From Bacillota bacterium (GTDB taxonomy: Bacteria; Bacillota; Clostridia; Lachnospirales; Lachnospiraceae), in contig JAEZUM010000040.1 in assembly GCA_023421075.1 (NCBI GenBank), positions 1-64,000 of the forward strand: a stretch of DNA of 64,000 bases, in the 5' to 3' direction. The stretch's first letter is position 1; every line of letters starts with the position of its first letter. A program made the translations under genes and the position numbers. Positions 34,898 through 43,856 of this stretch are shown here, piece after piece. Under the pieces are notes generated by a model, which saw nothing but the letters and a program-made list of their open reading frames with translations, ran no database searches and was not told the DNA's origin.

Positions 34898-37372
34898 ATG
34901 AAAAATTTTCAACAGAGCAACAGGTTAGACTATGATGAATACGGAGCGAAGGCAGCCAGACTTTTTAAGGCAGGGGAGAAAGGGTTACTGATTCCGGAGG
35001 GATTTGCACTATCCTATCAGGAGTTTGATGATTATCTGGAAGAGAATCAGCTGAAGTACCTGCTTCAGGACGAGGTAGTCAATGGGCCGATCTTACAAGA
35101 CAAAATACTGGAGGGTAGATTTAGCGAGAGCTTCAGAGAAAAATTACGGTCCGAGCTTGATCAAATAAAGGAGAGGACGCAGTGTAACAGCTTCGTTGTT
35201 CGCTCTTCTTCAAGTTCAGAGGATGGTGGGTTAAACAGCATGGCAGGAATGTATGAATCCTATCTTAAGCTTACCACCATTTCGGAGGTTGAGGATGCAA
35301 TCCGAAGGTGTTACAGTGCTCTGTACTCAGATAAGGTATTAAATTTCAATTTGGAGAAGATACATAGCAGTCGTGAGCAAAAAATGGGTGTTCTTATACA
35401 GGAGTATGTAGAAGGAGACTCTTTTGGAGTTATGTTTACAAACGATCCGGTCAATTGGCAGGAGAACCGTATCCATTTGAGTATTTTTGAAGGGGACAGT
35501 GCGAAACTGCTGCAGATGGCACCTTCCACCGGTATTTTTTCATTGAATAAGGAGACCGGAGCGCTTACAGCCGGATCAGACACCCAATCAGCTACAGCAC
35601 CAGGGGATGCATTATGCAGAGCACTCATATCCTTAGCTCAGGACAGCGAGGTGATGTTTGGAGTATCCCTGGACATCGAATGGACTTGGCGAGAGGATAG
35701 ATTATATCTGTTGCAGGTTAGACCGATCACCTCACTGAAAAAGGAAGCGCTGCATCCCATATGGACGGATCCCATCCAAGAGCAACAGGAATGGTTCCGA
35801 CTGTATCAAAGACCCCTTACGCCCTTGATGCAAGACATTATTGCATCAGAGATTCGTGAGCAATCGAAAGCGTCCTACGAGACATTATTTCGAACCGATA
35901 CTTACGGGGAATGTATTATCCTTCAGGGATATGCTTATGTCAGAAGTATACCGATTGAAGGAGAGGGAGAGAAGAGAAAAGCGTATCTTGCCTATCTGGA
36001 GGAGCTATCCAAGCAGGGCGTTTGTATCTACCATGACATACATTTGCCTACCCTACAGGCGTATGAAGGACGGTTGAAGGACTTTGCAAACCGCTCGCTA
36101 ACACGGGAGGAAATACAAGAGTATTTGAAGCTTGCCATGGAATATCATGATTATTGTGCAAGATATCACTGGAATATGGTTCAAGCCAATGAGTTCCTGT
36201 ATCGATTTGAACGGGAATTCTTGAGTTCATTTCCTGCCATGTCATTATCTGATTTTTATGATCTGGTATCGGGTTATACATTACAGACCAGGGATAGAGA
36301 ATTGCTGTTTCATATGTCTGACGCTGTGAAAAAGAGCAATCTGTTGAAGGAACTTTTTGCAGCCTGTCCGTATGATGCAGTCTTATATAAAAGGTTACTA
36401 GCTATCAAGGAGGCTGAGGAGCTTCTAACGCTAATCAGGAAGTATCTTGAGATTTTTGGCCTCTGCGACAGCCTTGAGGGAGAGGTATTAATGCCGGTTT
36501 TACAGGAACGCCCGGATTATATATTGGGATATCTTCGAAGAGTATTGGATCTGGATTCTAAGGAGTTCTTTGAAAATATAGGATCTGCCATGGTGAAGAG
36601 GGACCATATCCTGAAGCAGGTTATGGAACAGCTTGAGGAGAAGAAACAGAAGGACTTCAGTCAAAAGCTTATGCTGGCGCAAAAAGCATTTCTGAGCAAC
36701 GACAATCACAATTATTATGTAGAACGCTTATTCCGCGGTTACCTTCGTACCGCTGTCCAAAAAGCGGAAGAGCTTCTTCTTGAGGAAAGAACAATAGAGG
36801 AGAAAGATGATATTCAATACTTCTATTATGAAGAGCTTCTATCGATGCTGCAAGGAGAGGCACCGGACGAACAGCTTCTTAGCAGACGAAGGATGGAACA
36901 TGAATATCATATGAGTCTGGAGGCACCGGAACTATTCGCAGGAAATAAGGAGGAGGATAAACAAACCTCCTTGGAGAACTTCGTTCAAAAGATGAAGAAA
37001 AACAGGGTACCGATAGAGGAGGGAGTATACCCTAGTATTTTGAAGGGAGTATCCGGCCTTAGGAAGAGAAGCAGAGGTAGAATCTATGTGGGAATTCCGG
37101 ATCAACCTCAGGAGGCTATTCTGGTTATGCCCCATTGTCATTATGGTGATATTATGCCTGTTATATCGAAGGTTAAAGGGTTAATATTCTTATGGGGCTC
37201 ACCATACGATCATCCGGCGATCATTGCCAGGGAGCTTGGAATTCCGGCCATGTATTATGTGGCAGGTGCCATGGATCTGTTAAAGACTGGGGATGAGGTA
37301 GAAATAGATGGCTACGAAGGATTAATTCATATTATATCGAGGGCGGAAGAAACAAAATCAGGGATTTCCTAG
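34898..37372 (+). CDS. PEP-synthase-like phosphotransferase with rifampin-phosphotransferase domain order
   Basis: 824-residue soluble enzyme. The N-terminal ATP-grasp (PPDK_N) domain spans about residues 1-285 (YGAKAARLFKAG; FVVRSSSSSEDGG; LLQVRPITS). A long middle domain (about 290-720) shows no motif I know. The C-terminal PEP-utilizer swivelling domain (about 735-820) has the phospho-carrier His772 in YDHPAIIARELGIPA. It lacks the C-terminal TIM barrel of PEP synthase and PPDK. Length and order match rifampin phosphotransferase (Rph) and related ATP-dependent dikinases. Whether a rifamycin is the substrate cannot be told. The start GTGAGCGGCT-ATG is preceded by a weak ribosome site. Confidence 0.85.
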   Translation: MKNFQQSNRLDYDEYGAKAARLFKAGEKGLLIPEGFALSYQEFDDYLEENQLKYLLQDEVVNGPILQDKILEGRFSESFREKLRSELDQIKERTQCNSFVVRSSSSSEDGGLNSMAGMYESYLKLTTISEVEDAIRRCYSALYSDKVLNFNLEKIHSSREQKMGVLIQEYVEGDSFGVMFTNDPVNWQENRIHLSIFEGDSAKLLQMAPSTGIFSLNKETGALTAGSDTQSATAPGDALCRALISLAQDSEVMFGVSLDIEWTWREDRLYLLQVRPITSLKKEALHPIWTDPIQEQQEWFRLYQRPLTPLMQDIIASEIREQSKASYETLFRTDTYGECIILQGYAYVRSIPIEGEGEKRKAYLAYLEELSKQGVCIYHDIHLPTLQAYEGRLKDFANRSLTREEIQEYLKLAMEYHDYCARYHWNMVQANEFLYRFEREFLSSFPAMSLSDFYDLVSGYTLQTRDRELLFHMSDAVKKSNLLKELFAACPYDAVLYKRLLAIKEAEELLTLIRKYLEIFGLCDSLEGEVLMPVLQERPDYILGYLRRVLDLDSKEFFENIGSAMVKRDHILKQVMEQLEEKKQKDFSQKLMLAQKAFLSNDNHNYYVERLFRGYLRTAVQKAEELLLEERTIEEKDDIQYFYYEELLSMLQGEAPDEQLLSRRRMEHEYHMSLEAPELFAGNKEEDKQTSLENFVQKMKKNRVPIEEGVYPSILKGVSGLRKRSRGRIYVGIPDQPQEAILVMPHCHYGDIMPVISKVKGLIFLWGSPYDHPAIIARELGIPAMYYVAGAMDLLKTGDEVEIDGYEGLIHIISRAEETKSGIS

Positions 37373-37391
37373 TAACATTATTTCAGCGTAT

Positions 37392-38234
37392 CTACACTTG
37401 GTTCTTGCGGAATTGATTCGGTGAGATATATCTCATTTTCTTAAAAATTTTACTAAAATAATTACCACAGGAAAATCCGCATTTTATGGCAATCTCCTGA
37501 ATGGATAGATCCGTATTCGTCAGCAAATTCATAGCATTTTGCATTCTTATATTGGTTAAATACTTACTGGGATTAATACCGGTTTCTTTTGTAAATTCCC
37601 TGGTAAAATGGCTTAAGGAAATACCTAATTTATCAGCTATCGCATTAATACTGTCAAGACTTGCGAAATCGTTCTCCATATATTCGATCGCAAGTCTTGT
37701 TTTTAGAGAATACTGCTCATGATTGTATGCAGCAGTCCTGCAAAGCAGCGAAAGAAAATGAAAAACGATTTCACTACCTTCAAAGGGATGAATCTTCCTA
37801 CCGTTCCGAAGATCAAAATGCAGCTTCAGTAAATATTGAATGACTTCGCTGCTTCGTTCGAGCTTCATAATTTTTCCCGTCTTTTGAACAATCTTGTCAA
37901 AATAAGGTTTGACTGCAGTTCCTTCAAAGTGGATGTAAAGAAGCTGCCATCCTTCCACATCGAGGCCGTGAGGACAATAATACTTTTCATCATCCGGAAC
38001 TTCTACAAAAAAAGCTTGACCCGTGTCGAGGCGATGAAGCTGATGATTTGTTTCAAAAAAACCATGTCCTTTCAGAGTATACTGAAATAGATATCCCTGC
38101 ATGTTTCTGTCTGTATTGTCAAAATAATAATCAGGAGTGTTCCTGAATTCTATTCCCATATCCTTTAATTCAAAAGGGGGATCCGGAAATTCATCGAAGG
38201 ATGCGAAGTAGTAGGTTTGAAATTCATAGCACAT
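37392..38234 (-). CDS. AraC-family transcriptional regulator
   Basis: 280-residue regulator. An N-terminal cupin-like sensing domain (about 40-125, with a TGQAFFVEVPDDEKYYCP segment) is followed by two HTH motifs (about 180-280: INAIADKLGISLSHFTREFTKETG and IQEIAIKCGFSCGNYFSKIFKKM). ATG 38234 has AAGAGGTG upstream. It is divergent from the GH27-GH31 genes, which it probably controls in response to their substrate. A short inverted repeat (AACATA/TATGTT, 38307-38326) lies between them. Confidence 0.92.
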   Translation of the reverse strand: MCYEFQTYYFASFDEFPDPPFELKDMGIEFRNTPDYYFDNTDRNMQGYLFQYTLKGHGFFETNHQLHRLDTGQAFFVEVPDDEKYYCPHGLDVEGWQLLYIHFEGTAVKPYFDKIVQKTGKIMKLERSSEVIQYLLKLHFDLRNGRKIHPFEGSEIVFHFLSLLCRTAAYNHEQYSLKTRLAIEYMENDFASLDSINAIADKLGISLSHFTREFTKETGINPSKYLTNIRMQNAMNLLTNTDLSIQEIAIKCGFSCGNYFSKIFKKMRYISPNQFRKNQV

Positions 38235-38406
38235 CAAAAAATCACCTCTTTTATCAAAATTCCATTCTTGAGTGTAGAAATAGTCTTGTATATACTGATA
38301 TATTATAACATATTATTGGTTATGTTTATAATCAAAATTTAATTAAGCTTATTAACGAGAGCATATTGCAGGCTAATAGCTCAACTTAGCGGGAGGAAAA
38401 GAGAAT

Positions 38407-39720
38407 ATGAATAAGAATGCTTGTGCAATGACACCGCCGATGGGGTGGAACAGCTGGGACTGTTATGGAGCCTCTGTTACGGAGGAACACTTAAGAGGGA
38501 ATGCAGAGTATATGGCAAAATATATGAAAGCCTTCGGATGGGAGTACATTGTATGTGATATTCAATGGTACGAGCCAAAGGCAAAATCTACGGAATATAA
38601 TTATTTCTTTCCGTTAGAGATGGATGAATATTCACGGTTAATTCCTGCAGTCAACCGGTTTCCTTCTTCTGCCGGTGGATTAGGCTTCCGGCCTATCAGT
38701 GATTATGTGCATCAGCTTGGGTTGAAGTTCGGAATACATATTATGCGCGGAATTCCAAGACAGGCTGTACATGCGGCTACTCCGATTAAGGGAAGTAAGG
38801 CCACCGCTCGTGATATCGCGCAGAGCTTTTCCCTCTGCCCCTGGAATACCGATATGTATGGCGTGAACCCGGACGCAGAAGGAGCACAGGAGTATTATAA
38901 TTCCATCTTTGAATTATATGCTCAGTGGGGAGTGGATTTTGTGAAAGTCGATGATATCTGTAATACGGAGTACAAACCCCATGATCCTTATTCGGCCAGA
39001 AGAGAAATCGAATTAATTCGGAATGCCATTGACCACTCTGGAAGGGAAATGGTATTAAGCTTATCACCGGGACCCGCTGTTCTTGCTGAGGCCGAACATC
39101 TTAGCAGTCATGCGAATATGTGGAGAATGACAGGAGATTTTTGGGACAATTGGAAGCAGCTAAATAAGATGTTTGACTACTGCAATGATTGGAGTCCATT
39201 TGTGAAAGAGGGCTGTTGGCCCGATTGTGATATGCTTCCTTTAGGGCATATCGGGATTAATACAAAAGGACACGACGATCAATCAAGGTATACCAATTTT
39301 ACCAAGGATGAGCAGATTTCCATGATGACATTGTGGTGTATCTTCCGATCACCCTTAATGATGGGAGGAGAGCTAAGAGATAACGATGAATGGACGTTAT
39401 CAATACTTACGAATCCACAGATACTGAGATTACTGAAATATTCCTATGGAGCAAAGCAGATCCTGCGTACGGAAGACACGGTAATCTGGGCAAGCAATGA
39501 CGAAGACGGAAGTAAATATGTGGCCTTCTTTAATACCTCCTTCCATATAACACATCCGGAGATATCCTTTTTTAATCTGGGGCTGAACGGAAACTATCAT
39601 GTAAATGATCTGTGGGAGGGGAAGGATCTGGGCCGCTATGTCGGAAGAATCGGAACAGATGTGAATATTCATGGTGCGAGGATCTTTAAACTGACCAAGA
39701 TGAATGAGGAAAGTATATAA
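38407..39720 (+). CDS. Glycoside hydrolase family 27, alpha-galactosidase-like
   Basis: 437-residue retaining glycosidase, no signal peptide, so cytoplasmic. The GH27 N-terminal motif is PPMGWNSWDCYG. The catalytic nucleophile Asp is in WGVDFVKVDDIC and the acid/base Asp in CWPDCDMLPLG. The C-terminal beta domain runs from about 355. GAGGAAAAGAG precedes the ATG. Alpha-galactosides are the usual substrate, but GH27 also includes enzymes for other alpha-linked or arabinopyranosyl sugars, and VDDIC departs from the usual YDNC. It is paired with a GH31 alpha-xylosidase-like gene 37 bases on. Confidence 0.88.
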   Translation: MNKNACAMTPPMGWNSWDCYGASVTEEHLRGNAEYMAKYMKAFGWEYIVCDIQWYEPKAKSTEYNYFFPLEMDEYSRLIPAVNRFPSSAGGLGFRPISDYVHQLGLKFGIHIMRGIPRQAVHAATPIKGSKATARDIAQSFSLCPWNTDMYGVNPDAEGAQEYYNSIFELYAQWGVDFVKVDDICNTEYKPHDPYSARREIELIRNAIDHSGREMVLSLSPGPAVLAEAEHLSSHANMWRMTGDFWDNWKQLNKMFDYCNDWSPFVKEGCWPDCDMLPLGHIGINTKGHDDQSRYTNFTKDEQISMMTLWCIFRSPLMMGGELRDNDEWTLSILTNPQILRLLKYSYGAKQILRTEDTVIWASNDEDGSKYVAFFNTSFHITHPEISFFNLGLNGNYHVNDLWEGKDLGRYVGRIGTDVNIHGARIFKLTKMNEESI

Positions 39721-39757
39721 TTCTTGATATGTTTATATCCGGAAGGGAGAGTTTAAT

Positions 39758-42106
39758 ATGAAATTTAGTAATGGTTGTTGGATGCAAAGAGAAGGAACTG
39801 AAGTGTTTTCTCCTGTAGAGGTATATTATACGAAGCAAGAGGAGAAGCAGGTTATTCTATGTGCTCCAACACATCGAATTGTTCACCGAGGCGATACGCT
39901 TGGTGGACCAAATCTGACGATACGAATTTCTGCACCGATGCCGGAGATCCTTCGGATCCGTTGTGATCATTATATGGGAGTGAACAAAAAATCACCGGAA
40001 TTTGAGCTTGAGCTGGAAGAAGGAGAACACCTTGAAACCGAAGAGACAGAAGAGCTTCTGATTCTTCGCAGTGGGAATCTTCGTCTCGAGATTAATAAAA
40101 CGAATTGGAAGATGACCTATTATCGTGGGACCGAGAAGATAACCGACAGTGGCTGGAGAGATCTTGCCTATGTCAAGACAGACTGGAGAGGTCTTGCTTA
40201 TGATGACGGGAAAGAGCATGATACCTATATGAGAGAAAGATTATCGCTCTCAGTGGGCGAATTGATTTACGGTCTGGGGGAGCGGTTCACTCCCTTTGTC
40301 AAGAATGGCCAGAGCATTGACATCTGGAATGAAGACGGTGGAACCTCTACGGAGCAGTCATATAAGAATATACCCTTTTACCTTTCTAATCGTGGATATG
40401 GAGTATTTGTGAATCATCCGGAGAAAGTATCCTTCGAGGTAAGCTCCGAGATGGTGAAAAAGGTCCAATTTTCCGTTGTGGGAGAAGGTCTGGATTACTT
40501 TATTATCAATGGTCCAACCATGAAGGAAGTATTAATGCGTTACACGGATCTGACCGGAAAGCCTGCTTTACCTCCGGCCTGGACCTTCGGACTTTGGTTA
40601 TCCACTTCCTTTACAACTAATTATGATGAAGAGACTGTCAATACTTTTGTAGATGGTATGCTAAGTCGAGGAATCCCATTGAAGGTATTTCATTTTGATT
40701 GCTTTTGGATGAAGGAATTTCACTGGAGTGACTTTACCTGGGATTCCAGAGTATTCCCGGATCCTGCAGGTATGCTCAAGCGACTGAAGGATAAGGGCTT
40801 GAAGATCTGTGTATGGATTAATAGCTATATCGGACAAGAGTCCAGCATGTTCTTAGAAGGTGTAGTGGGCGGTTATTTTGTGAAGCGACCGAACGGTGAC
40901 GTATGGCAGTGGGACATGTGGCAGCCCGGAATGGCTATCGTTGACTTTACGAATCCTGAGGCTTGTAAGTGGTTTTCTGATAAATTGGAAGCTCTTCTTG
41001 ATATGGGAGTTGATTGCTTTAAGACGGATTTTGGTGAGAGAATTCCGACCGATGTCGTATATTTTGATGGCTCTGACCCGATAAAGATGCATAATTATTA
41101 TACCTACCTCTATAATAAAGTTGTGTTTGAGTTATTGCAGAAGAAGAGGGGGAGAGGCGAAGCAGTATTGTTTGCAAGAAGTGCAACTGCAGGTGGTCAG
41201 AAGTTCCCGGTGCACTGGGGTGGCGATTGCTGGTCCGATTATGAATCCATGGCAGAAAGTCTTCGTGGCGGATTGTCCTTAACAATGTCAGGCTTTGGCT
41301 TCTGGAGCCATGATATCGGCGGCTTTGAGAGTACCTCAACGCCGGACGTATATAAACGCTGGTGCGCTTTTGGATTATTATCCACTCATTCCAGACTTCA
41401 TGGAAGCTCTTCCTACCGTGTACCGTGGGCTTATGATGAAGAAGCGGTGGACGTAGTTCGTTTCTTTACGAAGCTGAAGGCCTCCTTAATGCCATATCTC
41501 TATCGGAATGCGTTAAATACCTCTGAGTCCGGTGTGCCTTCCATGCGAAGTATGGTGATGGAATTTAACCAGGATCCGACCTGTGCCTATCTTGATAAAC
41601 AATATATGCTGGGAGATAAGCTTCTGGTAGCTCCGATCTTCAATGATGAGGGAATGGCACATTATTATCTTCCCGAAGGTATTTGGACCAATTATTTTAC
41701 CGGTGAGAAAAAGCAGGGGAATCGTTGGTATAAAGAATATCACGGATATCTTAGCGTTCCCCTTTATGTTCGTGAGAACAGTATCCTGGCAATTGGTGGG
41801 AAGGATGATGATGCGGTATACAATTACTGCGAAAATGTAACACTGAAGGTATATGAATTATTGGATCACTTTGCAACAACGACGGTAGTTTATACTCAGG
41901 AGACGAAGCTTGGACTCGAGGCGAGGGTTCTGAAGCAGGGAGATACGATCAGCATCGATGTGGATACCATTGAGAAGTATAGCATTGAGCTAATAAACTG
42001 TACCACGATTACCTCTGTGACAAACGGTAGCTTCGAAATCAAGGATAGTAACACAAGGATAACACCCAATCAAAAAGGAACGATCATCGTAAAGCTGGGA
42101 ATGTAA
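39758..42106 (+). CDS. yicI: Glycoside hydrolase family 31, alpha-xylosidase (YicI-like)
   Basis: 782-residue cytoplasmic glycosidase, normal YicI length. The N-terminal beta domain runs to about 260, then the catalytic barrel. The nucleophile is Asp424 in KTDFGERIP. The acid/base is probably Asp490 in WGGDCWSDYESM. HFDCFWMKEFHW and SGFGFWSHDIGGFE are conserved YicI-type segments. It releases alpha-xylose from isoprimeverose-type ends of xyloglucan fragments; specificity is inferred. GGGAGAG precedes the ATG. It belongs to the AraC-controlled GH27-GH31 unit. Confidence 0.92.
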   Translation: MKFSNGCWMQREGTEVFSPVEVYYTKQEEKQVILCAPTHRIVHRGDTLGGPNLTIRISAPMPEILRIRCDHYMGVNKKSPEFELELEEGEHLETEETEELLILRSGNLRLEINKTNWKMTYYRGTEKITDSGWRDLAYVKTDWRGLAYDDGKEHDTYMRERLSLSVGELIYGLGERFTPFVKNGQSIDIWNEDGGTSTEQSYKNIPFYLSNRGYGVFVNHPEKVSFEVSSEMVKKVQFSVVGEGLDYFIINGPTMKEVLMRYTDLTGKPALPPAWTFGLWLSTSFTTNYDEETVNTFVDGMLSRGIPLKVFHFDCFWMKEFHWSDFTWDSRVFPDPAGMLKRLKDKGLKICVWINSYIGQESSMFLEGVVGGYFVKRPNGDVWQWDMWQPGMAIVDFTNPEACKWFSDKLEALLDMGVDCFKTDFGERIPTDVVYFDGSDPIKMHNYYTYLYNKVVFELLQKKRGRGEAVLFARSATAGGQKFPVHWGGDCWSDYESMAESLRGGLSLTMSGFGFWSHDIGGFESTSTPDVYKRWCAFGLLSTHSRLHGSSSYRVPWAYDEEAVDVVRFFTKLKASLMPYLYRNALNTSESGVPSMRSMVMEFNQDPTCAYLDKQYMLGDKLLVAPIFNDEGMAHYYLPEGIWTNYFTGEKKQGNRWYKEYHGYLSVPLYVRENSILAIGGKDDDAVYNYCENVTLKVYELLDHFATTTVVYTQETKLGLEARVLKQGDTISIDVDTIEKYSIELINCTTITSVTNGSFEIKDSNTRITPNQKGTIIVKLGM

Positions 42107-42175
42107 TTTTGTCACATACTCATTTAAACGATTGTGGTATAACATAATCATCCGATAAAGAATGAGGTGGAAAAT

Positions 42176-42496
42176 ATGTTTTCATTATTTCAAAGAAATG
42201 ACGTTAATTCAATCCATGTGAGTGAGATTGATGATATTTTGCAGGATATTCATCTGATTGATATCAGGGAAGCGTATGAGTGCGCCCATGGCAGTATAAA
42301 GGGTGCCAGAAATATCCCTATGGGACAATTGTTATCTAGTCCGGAGAAATATCTGGATAAGAACATAAAATATCATATTATGTGCCAGTCCGGCGGTAGG
42401 AGTTCCAGTGCAGTATCTGCCTTGCTGAGAGCAGGATATGATGTTGTTAATGTCAAAGGTGGTATGGGAAGCTACTTTGGTAAAAACAGAAAGTAA
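42176..42496 (+). CDS. Rhodanese-like protein
   Basis: 106-residue single-domain sulfurtransferase. The domain starts with LIDIREAYECAHGSIKGARNIPM and has the active Cys in the loop IMCQSGGRSS, six residues long as in thiosulfate sulfurtransferases. ATG 42176 follows GAGGTGG; the in-frame GTG at 42167 lies inside that site. It follows GH31 by 69 bases; a separate transcript is likely. Confidence 0.9.
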   Translation: MFSLFQRNDVNSIHVSEIDDILQDIHLIDIREAYECAHGSIKGARNIPMGQLLSSPEKYLDKNIKYHIMCQSGGRSSSAVSALLRAGYDVVNVKGGMGSYFGKNRK

Positions 42497-42516
42497 TGTG
42501 GTAGTTTATACAGACA

Positions 42517-42595
42517 GAAAAATGCCTTATCGATACGGTACACACCCTGATATAATTCATTTAAGGGGTACTGCCATATCGATAAGGCATTTTTA
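42517..42595. terminator. Bidirectional terminator with a long loop
   Basis: AAAAATGCCTTATCGATA (42518-42535) pairs with TATCGATAAGGCATTTTT (42577-42594) between convergent genes. The 41-base loop is unusual. Confidence 0.7.
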
Positions 42596-42631
42596 TTCCT
42601 GGCAAGTGAATTGGTTACCAATTCATCTTGT

Positions 42632-43849
42632 TTATGATTTCTTGTGTTTAACCAGCTTTTCATAGGACAAGGCGAGGATCCAGGTAACGATCGGACTAAA
42701 GCTTACACCTAGTATCACAAAGAGAAGAATAAAGGTAATATCCATCTTTTTATGAAAGCCTCTCAGATTCTTTATTCCTACCATAAGAAAGGGTAGGAAT
42801 ATTCCATATAATAATACGGACCAAACGAGCGGAGGGAAGGATAGCAGAGCAATGGGGTAATAAGTAATACCCACAAGGATGCCGAGTGCTCCCATAAGAA
42901 TCGAAGCTGGTCGTAAGGATCGTTTTACCATAAACAGAGGGATTAAGAAGCTTCTCCATAAAGCACCGGTTTGTGCACCGCCAAAGAAACCGCCAATCAT
43001 GTTACGGAATGATGTGATGGTAAAGGAAGCGTTTAAATTAAGCTCCACTTTTTCTTCCTCCGTTTGACTGGTCTCCTGCATTGTAGTTATCGATACGGTA
43101 TCGATCGCCCAGAGTATGATAACAAATATTGCAAAAGGTATTGTCTTTAAAATGGTAATCGGATCTAATCCAAAACCAATTTCCCACATGTTCCGCCACC
43201 AATAAGCGGGGCTTATTGGTGGAGAAATAGTGGTGGCGGGACTCTGTGGTGTGATACGAAGGCTTAAGGATAGTACTATTGCGATCGTAGCAGTCGCAGG
43301 TATCATCAACCACAGCTTGTTTTTGTTACGAAGGATGTAATATATCAAACTTAAGCCTGCTAATAATAAATAGAGATGTAATCTCTGATTGGAATAAAAG
43401 CGATCCAAATTCTTAAGTGCTAATAGGATGCCTGCTATTCCAAAGGTCAAGGTTAGACTGGTTTTACTTATACTACCGGAAAGAGCAAGCAGCTTTTCAA
43501 AAAGACCTGTCTTTATTGCCAATAGTCCGAACACACCAACGAAGATGCTTAACAGAAACGGATGCACCCCGAAGGCGGCCATAAACGGAACAAGAACAAT
43601 AAATGGGGCTAATGTTCCGGAGGGAGCAATATTAGGAAAGAGCAATGCTGCTACTAACGTAATAACGCTGCCGATTAACATTTCCAGCCGAACATTTTCA
43701 AATACAAAATTCGGATTCGTTATCTGAAGTGATCCCGCCCATACCGCTGCAAAGGAACTGACCAGAGCAGTTTTTCCGATTAGCCCGGATAATGCAGGAA
43801 CAAAATCGATTGGTTTTAAATGGATAGGAGAAATCAATCTTTTCTTCAT
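42632..43849 (-). CDS. DUF3360 family membrane transporter
   Basis: 405-residue membrane protein with about ten to twelve hydrophobic segments. I place it in DUF3360, a family with the look of xanthine/uracil or sulfate permeases, from SGLIGKTALVSSFAAVWAG near the N-terminus and FRNMIGGFFGGAQTGALWRS in the second half. Substrate unknown. It begins seven bases after the DUF4914 stop, so the two are co-translated. Confidence 0.78.
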   Translation of the reverse strand: MKKRLISPIHLKPIDFVPALSGLIGKTALVSSFAAVWAGSLQITNPNFVFENVRLEMLIGSVITLVAALLFPNIAPSGTLAPFIVLVPFMAAFGVHPFLLSIFVGVFGLLAIKTGLFEKLLALSGSISKTSLTLTFGIAGILLALKNLDRFYSNQRLHLYLLLAGLSLIYYILRNKNKLWLMIPATATIAIVLSLSLRITPQSPATTISPPISPAYWWRNMWEIGFGLDPITILKTIPFAIFVIILWAIDTVSITTMQETSQTEEEKVELNLNASFTITSFRNMIGGFFGGAQTGALWRSFLIPLFMVKRSLRPASILMGALGILVGITYYPIALLSFPPLVWSVLLYGIFLPFLMVGIKNLRGFHKKMDITFILLFVILGVSFSPIVTWILALSYEKLVKHKKS

Positions 43850-43856
43850 AAACCTA

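Noticed and set aside
34521..34901. Small open frames on both strands within the palindromic element
   Set aside because: They arise from the inverted repeat, lack ribosome sites and match no family.
34898..37372. True PEP synthase or PPDK
   Set aside because: Too short, and no C-terminal PEP-binding TIM barrel after the His domain.
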